46,890 nucleotides of DNA from positions 1 through 46,890 of the forward strand of contig JAOACK010000010.1 of assembly GCA_026417875.1 (NCBI GenBank), in the 5' to 3' direction. The notes under the pieces are model-generated. The model did no database searches, had not been told where the DNA came from, and was given only the letters and a program-made list of their open reading frames with translations. The stretch is from Thermodesulfovibrionales bacterium (GTDB lineage: Bacteria > Nitrospirota > Thermodesulfovibrionia > Thermodesulfovibrionales > CALJEL01). Shown one piece after another: positions 41,614 to 46,890 of this stretch. The stretch's first letter is position 1. Every line of letters starts with the position of its first letter. The position numbers were made by a program, and so were the translations under genes.

Positions 41614-43848
41614 TTAGCTTAATCCCAGCAACCTTCCACCCTGATAAATTACAAATGCCGTAATCCATGCAAGTGCTGTATGCATTAAGACCGCCTGCCC
41701 ATAAATTCTCCATGTGCCAAATTCCTGTTTTGTGGCAATGGCAACTACAACACAGGGCCAGTAAAGGAGGACAAAGGCAATAAAGGCATAGGCGCTCAAA
41801 GGAGTAAAGACCCCTTGAAGTGCCTGTCTTAAAGGCGACCTCTCTTCTTTTTCTTCCTCTGTCTCTTCAGAACTTAGACTCTTAATGCCTAATCCAGCAA
41901 AGACATTTAAAGCTGCATCCTTTGAGGCATTTATGAATGATAACCCTGCTTCTTTTAGGTCATCTGTAAAAGAGGGCTTCTGCTCTTCTGCCTCGTCGCT
42001 CCTCTTCTCTACATATATCTCTGACATTGTGCTAACAACAATCTCCTTTGCAATAAGTCCAGATATTAAAGATGAAGCTGCCTCCCAACTGCCAAAACCA
42101 AGAGGCTCAAATACAGGTGCTATTGCCTGACCAATCATACCAAGCACAGAATCTTTTTTATTTTCAACCCCCCATGGGATATTGAGCATGAACCATACTA
42201 GTATTGAAACTGCAAGGATATAGGTCCCTGCCTTCACAACAAAGTGCCTTAATTTCTGCCATGTATGGATCATTAGGTCTCTGAATGTTGGGATTCTATA
42301 AGGAGGAAGCTCCATTATAAACATAGGTGCTTCACCTTTAAACATGGTCTTTTTAAGGACAATACCAAGAAGTATTGCCATAGCTATACCAAGTACATAG
42401 ATTGACCATAAGATTGTTCCAGCATTTTGAGCAAAAAATGCACCAATAAACACTACATAAACTGGTAGTCTTGCACCGCATGACATAAGTGGCACGAGCA
42501 TCTCTGTTAGCCTTTTGTCCCTTTCGCTTTCCCGTCTCCTCTATGCATAAATAGCAGTGACATTGCATCCAAATCCTAAAAGCATAGGTATAAAGGACTT
42601 TCCATGAAGGCCGAGTGTATGCATAAGTCTGTCTATGACAAATGCTGCCCTAGCCATATAACCACTTCCTTCAAGGAATGTTATAAGGAGCATCATCATT
42701 CCAATGACAGGGACAAAGACAAGGACAAACCCTGCTCCTGCAATTATTCCATCTGTTGCGAGGGATACTATCCACTCTGGTGCATTAATAAATCCGAGCA
42801 GTGCCTCTGTCCATCTCTTAAAGGGACCAGAGATCATCACGTCTATCCAGTCAACAAATGGTGTAGATATATCAAAGGCTAACTTAAAGACAAACCACAT
42901 GGCAAAAAGGAATACCGGGATTCCTAAAAACCTGTTCAGGACAATGCGGTCAATCCTTTCTGTAAGGTCAATCTTTCTTATAGAAGGTTTCTTTAAGACC
43001 TCCCTGGTAAGGCCTGCAGCAAGGGCATACCTTTGATCAGCAAGTATTGATTCAATATCTTCATCATGGAAATTTTTAAGGTGAGATAGGGCCTCCTTTA
43101 TAAAGGCTGTGTTCTTAGGGATATCTAATTTTCTAAAAATATATTCATCACCTTCTATTATTTTCAATGAAAGCCATCTTAAAGGATATCTTTTAGAGAG
43201 CTCAGGGAAAAGATTTTTTAAACCCATCTTAATAATTAAGAAAGCAGATTCTATATCCTCTCCATAATTCAATGCTCTTGGTGCACTGAAGGGGCTACTA
43301 GCCTGTTCTATTACTGCCTCTATTAATTCCTTTAGTCCCTTTTTCTTTGTTGCCACTGTAGGTACAACTTTAATACCTAACATCTTCTCCATCGCCTCTT
43401 TATCTATCTTGTAACCCTTAGCCTCAGCCTCATCATAGATATTAAGAGCCATTACCATAGGTATGCCCAGTTCCATCAGCTGAATGGTAAGATAGAGATT
43501 TCTCTCAAGGTTTGTAGCATCAACAACATTAATAATAACATCAGGTCTTTCATTAATAAGATAATCCCTAGCAATTATCTCTTCCTGTGTATAGGGACTT
43601 AAGCTATATATTCCAGGCAGATCCACAAGGTTTATAATTCTACCATTGTATTGAAATTCTGCAGTCCTTTTTTCAACAGTCACACCAGGCCAGTTTCCAA
43701 CATAAAGCCTTGTGCCAGCTATTGCATTTATGAGTGTTGATTTGCCTGAATTTGGATTTCCTGCAACTGCGACTGTTATTGTCTTTTTGTCTGTTATCTT
43801 TCCTCTGTCTTCTGCTATTCTAATGCTCTGTTGATCTACTGTTCTCAT
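41614..43848 (-). CDS. feoB: Ferrous iron transporter FeoB with in-frame amber codon
   Basis: GTP-dependent Fe(II) importer. N-terminal G domain: [19 protein letters not shown] (P-loop), [31 protein letters not shown]. The membrane part follows with two Gate repeats, FEGSG-like [17 protein letters not shown] and GFGCNVTA...[14 protein letters not shown] at 42543-42541 interrupts the phrase [35 protein letters not shown] in the middle of the conserved first Gate. The frame is open on both sides, and the full length would be 744 residues, normal for FeoB. A restart at ATG 42501 would give a separate C-terminal half of 295 residues. feoA overlaps the start by four bases. Confidence 0.93.
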
Positions 43849-44072
43849 CTTATTACCTCCACCTCTATCTCCTCTGCCTCCTTCTTTCTAAGGGAGAGGG
43901 AATAATTTTTAATTCTCACCTCAATGGGGTCTCCAAGCGGTGCTATCTTTTCGACCCTTACTGTTTCTCCTACAAGTACACCCATGTCCATGAGCCTCCT
44001 CTTTAAAGGGCCTATAGCCCCGATTCTTAAAATCTTTCCTGATTCTCCTGGTTTAAGCATTGAAAGGTTCAT
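43845..44072 (-). CDS. feoA: FeoA iron transport protein (first copy)
   Basis: Cytoplasmic SH3-like partner of FeoB, 75 residues: [49 protein letters not shown], the standard FeoA pattern. AGGAGG before the ATG; stop overlaps feoB start by four bases (ATGA). Confidence 0.93.
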   Translation of the reverse strand: MNLSMLKPGESGKILRIGAIGPLKRRLMDMGVLVGETVRVEKIAPLGDPIEVRIKNYSLSLRKKEAEEIEVEVIR

Positions 44073-44101
44073 AAAGATGCCTCCTGTGATATAATTGATT
44101 T

Positions 44102-44296
44102 ATTAACAGAGATAGAAGAAAGGTTATTGCTAATATCTTTGCAGATACTGCTAAATATACATTAACAGCTGGTGTAATTGGTAATATCTTGGCAGAAAAG
44201 TTTACTCTATCATTAGCAATAACAATCGGGTTGATAGTCTCTTTCCTGATATTTGTTGCATATTTTACAACTCCGAAAGATAAAAAGGAGGAATAA
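44102..44296 (+). CDS. Small two-segment membrane protein without canonical start
   Basis: Open frame of 64 residues on the strand opposite to the feo genes. It contains RRKVIANIFADTAKYTLTAG, two membrane segments and the tail TPKDKKEE. I recall similar small proteins (DUF6722-like) in other anaerobes, where they start Met-x-Asn-Arg; here no ATG, GTG or TTG is in frame at the right place. The frame opens after TGA at 44096-44098. A TATAAT at 44090-44095 puts a transcript start at about 44102, an ATT codon. Leaderless use of ATT is a guess; the gene may be decayed. Confidence 0.5.
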   Translation: MNRDRRKVIANIFADTAKYTLTAGVIGNILAEKFTLSLAITIGLIVSFLIFVAYFTTPKDKKEE

Positions 44297-44298
44297 AG

Positions 44299-44409
44299 AT
44301 GGAAGGACTCCTTGTTATGATGGGCATAGTAATATTGACAGGGATAGGCTTTGCCATTTACTTTGCTATTCAGGACTGGAAAGAAGAAAGAAAGCGCAAA
44401 GCCCATTAG
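44299..44409 (+). CDS. 36-residue single-segment membrane protein
   Basis: Small ORF starting with ATG two bases after the stop of the preceding small ORF, with AAGGAGG eight bases upstream. One membrane helix (LLVMMGIVILTGIGFAIYFAI) is followed by QDWKEERKRKAH. The excellent ribosome site and tandem arrangement support it as real. It converges with the second feoA and their stop codons overlap. Function unknown. Confidence 0.65.
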   Translation: MEGLLVMMGIVILTGIGFAIYFAIQDWKEERKRKAH

Positions 44410-44645
44410 TCTAACCTCCTTACCATTATCTTCATTGCAAGATCCCTGCTGATAGCAATACATATGTTATCAACCTTTAAAAGAAGTGGACCGGTTCCGA
44501 TATTATTCAATATCTCAATCACTTTACCCTTACGAAGTCCCCTATCCTCTGCCTGTTTTAATTGACCCTTACCTTCAGCTCTGTGACCTCTTATCTCAAC
44601 AATCTCAGCCCTCTCACCCTGTAAGAGAAAACTTAATGGAAACAT
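44406..44645 (-). CDS. FeoA-domain protein (second copy)
   Basis: FeoA-type domain protein of 79 residues: LQGERAEIVEIRGHRAEGKG, RGLRKGKVIEILNNIGTGPLLLKVDNICIAISRDLAMKIMVRRLD. It differs clearly from the copy at 43845-44072, which overlaps feoB. It follows the beta-barrel protein gene by nine bases, with AAGGAG before the ATG, so it belongs to the Fur-box unit. Confidence 0.88.
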   Translation of the reverse strand: MFPLSFLLQGERAEIVEIRGHRAEGKGQLKQAEDRGLRKGKVIEILNNIGTGPLLLKVDNICIAISRDLAMKIMVRRLD

Positions 44646-44654
44646 ATTTACTCC

Positions 44655-45440
44655 TTAAAACCTCATCGTTATTCCAGCCATAAGGCTCAGATCACTTTCG
44701 GTCTCTGTAAGTCCTGCCTTTATTCCACCAGAAAGGTCAAGACTTTCTGATAAAGTATAAACTGCACCTGCTATTAAAAATACAGGCTCTTGCTCTGAAT
44801 CTCGTTCAGGATCTCTTTCTATACCTGCGTTTGCCACTACTTTTAAAGCCTCGGTCATCCTGTATTCACCTGCCAGAGAGAGATGCCAGAGATTCTCCCT
44901 CTCACCTATATTGTTTTCATTCCTTATATACCCGGCATTCAGAAAGAGCGTAAAACTCTCAAAATCCCTGTCAAATATGAGAAATACACTTCCACCAAAA
45001 CGACCTGCTCCAAGACCCCTCTTCTCATCTCCAGCAGGTATCAAAATTGATGGCTTTAAAGCAATCCTAAATCTCTCTCCTTCATAAAATCTGTACTTTA
45101 TACCCAGCTCAATGTCAGAAATTCCAGCCTCATCAATAACTTCACCATTTTCTTCTTTCCAGTAAAGATAGGGAATAGCTAAAGCAATATCAAGGCTATC
45201 TGTTAGACCATAGGTAAGAGTATTGTTTATGTTCAGGACCTGAGTCCTTATCCCCTCTTCTTTGTCATGACTGTATTCAAACTGAAATTCATACTGCAAT
45301 CTTCCCTTACCCTGTGTGCCTGTATCATCAGTAATAAGGGGGTGATAGGAATAACCATCAGCTAAGGTCAGGAATTGCATTGTGACTGAAAAAATTAAGA
45401 TTAAAAATGTTCTTACTTTAATCTTTAAATGCTCTGACAT
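44655..45440 (-). CDS. Outer-membrane beta-barrel protein (MetA-phenol family)
   Basis: Outer-membrane protein of 261 residues. A signal peptide (residues about 8-30) is followed by the family opening YHPLITDDTGTQGKGRLQYEFQFEYS, then alternating beta strands with aromatic ends and the C-terminal strand ending in MAGITMRF, typical for insertion by BamA. It resembles the phenol-degradation MetA-type barrels, whose common role is hydrophobic or small-molecule passage; here a link to iron is likely because a Fur box lies just upstream and feoA follows. Confidence 0.85.
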   Translation of the reverse strand: MSEHLKIKVRTFLILIFSVTMQFLTLADGYSYHPLITDDTGTQGKGRLQYEFQFEYSHDKEEGIRTQVLNINNTLTYGLTDSLDIALAIPYLYWKEENGEVIDEAGISDIELGIKYRFYEGERFRIALKPSILIPAGDEKRGLGAGRFGGSVFLIFDRDFESFTLFLNAGYIRNENNIGERENLWHLSLAGEYRMTEALKVVANAGIERDPERDSEQEPVFLIAGAVYTLSESLDLSGGIKAGLTETESDLSLMAGITMRF

Positions 45441-45459
45441 TCTTTCCTCCTTTTTAAAT

Positions 45460-45474
45460 TGATATTCATTATCA
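45460..45474. promoter_or_regulatory. Fur box upstream of the beta-barrel/feoA unit
   Basis: TGATATT-C-ATTATCA matches the 7-1-7 Fur consensus TGATAAT-n-ATTATCA at 13 of 14 positions. It lies 20 bases before the start codon of the beta-barrel gene. Confidence 0.75.
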
Positions 45475-45506
45475 TTTTTAATAAAAAATAATGGAATTCT
45501 AAAACA

Positions 45507-46595
45507 TCAATTTCCTCCCACTGGAAAGACCACTATATGACTGGGATCAACCTTGATACTCACCCTGCTTCCTACAGGGAATGTCTTTGTTGAAGGCTTG
45601 ATTGAGTGGATTATCTTTCCTTGTGGAAGCAATATCTTATAAATCACCTCTGGACCAAGAAATTCAGCCTCTATTATTGAGGATTCTCCCTCTTTATCTA
45701 ATATAAAATCCACATCATCAGGCCTTATCATAATCTCAATATCTCCTCCATCACAGGGTAAGGTATCACCACAGCTAAATATACCAATATCTGAAATTAC
45801 ATAACCTTCCTCAATCCTTCCTTTTATAAAATCAGCCCTTCCAACAAAGTTTGCCACAAATCTTGTCCTTGGTCTATGGTATATCTCTTCTGGCGTGCCA
45901 ACCTGTTCAAGCATTCCATGGTTTAAAACACCAATCCTGTCAGAAAGACAGAAGGCCTCTTCCTGGTCATGGGTTACGAGGATAGTTGTTGTGCCTTTTT
46001 CTTTAAGGATTCTCTTTGTCTCTCTGCGGAGTTCTGCCCTTAAGTCAGCATCGAGATTAGAAAAAGGCTCATCAAGAAGCATCACCTCTGGTGATGTTGC
46101 AAGTGACCTTGCAAGGGCAACCCTCTGCTGCTGTCCACCTGAAAGCTCATAGGGGTATCTATCTGATAAATCTAATAGCCCTGTGAGCTCAAGCATCTCT
46201 GTTACCTTTTTCTTAATCTCACTCTTGCTACAGCCCTTTAATCCAAAGGCTATGTTTTCAAAGACTGTCATATGAGGAAAGAGGGCATAGTCCTGAAAGA
46301 CAAGCCCAACCCTTCTTTTTTCAGGCGGTATCCAATCATTACCAGCTACAACCTTATTACCGATTTCTATAGTTCCTCTGTCAGGCCTTTCTAATCCTGC
46401 AATGAGTCTTAAGAGGGTTGTCTTTCCACACCCTGATGGTCCAAGAAGGGAGAAAAACTCTCCTTTTTTAATCTCGAGCGTAAGATCTTTTATTGCTAAA
46501 ACATCCCCAAAGCTCTTTGATACTTCTTTAAGAAGCACATGCGATGCCCTGGTCTCAATTATGCACAGGTTTTCTCTATGTAATCTCAACACCAT
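45507..46595 (-). CDS. ABC transporter ATPase, FbpC/PotA type
   Basis: ATP-binding subunit of an importer, 362 residues. Walker A GPSGCGKTT, Q-loop FQDYALFPHM, signature LSGGQQQRVALARSLA, Walker B MLLDEPFSNLDA, H-loop LVTHDQEEAF, then a C-terminal TOBE-type regulatory domain with the phrase MIRPDDVDF. The partial permease upstream is of the Fe(III) type, so Fe(III) or a similar metal-chelate is the likely load; thiamine or polyamine cannot be excluded. The start at ATG 46595 overlaps the permease by 20 bases; the GTG at 46535 fits relatives better and is an alternative. Confidence 0.9.
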   Translation of the reverse strand: MVLRLHRENLCIIETRASHVLLKEVSKSFGDVLAIKDLTLEIKKGEFFSLLGPSGCGKTTLLRLIAGLERPDRGTIEIGNKVVAGNDWIPPEKRRVGLVFQDYALFPHMTVFENIAFGLKGCSKSEIKKKVTEMLELTGLLDLSDRYPYELSGGQQQRVALARSLATSPEVMLLDEPFSNLDADLRAELRRETKRILKEKGTTTILVTHDQEEAFCLSDRIGVLNHGMLEQVGTPEEIYHRPRTRFVANFVGRADFIKGRIEEGYVISDIGIFSCGDTLPCDGGDIEIMIRPDDVDFILDKEGESSIIEAEFLGPEVIYKILLPQGKIIHSIKPSTKTFPVGSRVSIKVDPSHIVVFPVGGN

Positions 46596-46890
46596 CCCTA
46601 ATCCCCGTCTTTCTTACAACTATCAAAAGGGGCATAAGCCCTGCAAGGACTATTAAGAGGGCAGGTAGTGCTGCCATATGCCAGAGGGATTCTGATGCCT
46701 CAACCCATACCCTTACAGCCAGTGTATCAAAGGCAAGGGGTCTGAGCATCATTGTTGCGGGAAGCTCTTTCATGCAATCAACAAATACAATTATCCATCC
46801 TGCCATGATGCCTCTCTTTATAAGTGGAAAGAGGACCTCTTTAAATGTCCTTAATTTGCCTGCACCGAGCACCCTTGATGCATCCTCTAT
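46576..46890 (-). CDS. ABC transporter permease, FbpB type, 3' part
   Basis: Last 104 residues of an inner-membrane permease cut by the contig end. The reading frame continues to the last base (IEDASRVLGAGKLRTF), so the in-frame GTG at 46872 is not a start. It contains the EAA-loop region (RVLGAGKLRTFKEVLFPLIKRGIMAG) and MKELPATMMLRPLAFDTLAVRVW, characteristic of FbpB-type Fe(III) permeases, and two more membrane segments. Confidence 0.88.
   Translation of the reverse strand: MEDASRVLGAGKLRTFKEVLFPLIKRGIMAGWIIVFVDCMKELPATMMLRPLAFDTLAVRVWVEASESLWHMAALPALLIVLAGLMPLLIVVRKTGIRDGVEIT

Noticed and set aside
41522-41713. Minus-strand frame of 63 codons over the repeat element
   Set aside because: It overlaps feoB in another frame and reads through the repeat; typical false ORF created by this kind of element.
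42541-42543. Pyrrolysine or general amber recoding as explanation of the FeoB TAG
   Set aside because: TAG is used as an ordinary stop by other genes in the window, and no downstream structure or Pyl context is visible.
44053-44463. Minus-strand frame of 136 codons between the feoA genes
   Set aside because: No ribosome site and no family resemblance, and it overlaps two small + strand ORFs and both feoA genes. It is most likely a shadow frame.

Overview
The window is one contig end-piece of about 47 kb from a moderately AT-rich, Gram-negative anaerobe or microaerobe. My best guess is a member of the Nitrospirota (Thermodesulfovibrio-like). This rests on the mix of genes: an archaeal-type PEP carboxylase, acetate activation, several heme-c sensor proteins, a chemosensory system related to the type IV pilus (Pil-Chp) pathway, and SLC13 and TauE/SafE anion transporters. 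No 16S or other marker gene is present, so the assignment is inference. The first 19 bases are the Tn5/Nextera mosaic end, so the contig begins with library adapter. No rRNA, tRNA, CRISPR array, prophage or complete insertion sequence was seen.

Layout. 20-3153 (+): 3' end of a sodium/solute (acetate-type) symporter and acetyl-CoA synthetase, the latter broken by a one-base frameshift. 3384-6496 (+): an orphan PstS-like binding protein, a PilJ-like chemoreceptor and an unknown protein. 13000-6923 (-): a seven-gene chemosensory operon (small secreted protein, unknown cytoplasmic protein, heme-c membrane sensor, REC-PATAN protein, single REC protein, CheW, CheA-REC hybrid). 13223-14773 (+): DEAD-box RNA helicase behind a promoter followed directly by an intrinsic terminator. 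20290-14790 (-): GntR regulator, three CBS proteins, a DASS transporter, an ArsB/NhaD-type transporter and TatA. 20380-22902 (+): a PEP-synthase-like protein without the PEP-binding barrel, divergent from gntR. 29614-22953 (-): SLC13-type transporter, TauE/SafE exporter with a partner membrane protein, UspA, Cache-PAS histidine kinase and a receiver protein. 34379-29654 (-): greA-pyrK-pyrD-SAM hydrolase-glutaredoxin-dehydrogenase operon and a periplasmic carbonic anhydrase. 35889-34477 (-): heme-c histidine kinase. 36762-35964 (-): two small periplasmic proteins. 41258-36831 (-): CadC/ArsR-type repressor, heavy-metal P-type ATPase, archaeal-type PEP carboxylase and pgpA. 46890-41388 (-): iron uptake (Fbp-type ABC permease and ATPase, beta-barrel protein behind a Fur box, two feoA, feoB with an in-frame amber codon, and a FeoB-associated Cys-rich small protein), with two tiny membrane-protein ORFs on the + strand in between.

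The most notable observation is that the P-type ATPase appears to be a selenoprotein. Its real start lies 43 codons upstream of the open frame. The added segment completes an HMA metal-binding domain whose first metal-binding Cys is encoded by UGA, and a perfect 8-bp hairpin with a GGAGA loop follows at the spacing expected for a bacterial SECIS element. A consensus promoter with an ArsR-type operator precedes the repressor-ATPase pair.

Taken together, the window is rich in sensing (five histidine-kinase or chemosensory modules, two with CXXCH heme sites), anion transport coupled to CBS proteins, C2/C3 carbon entry (acetate activation, PEP carboxylation, a PEP-synthase-like enzyme) and transition-metal handling.
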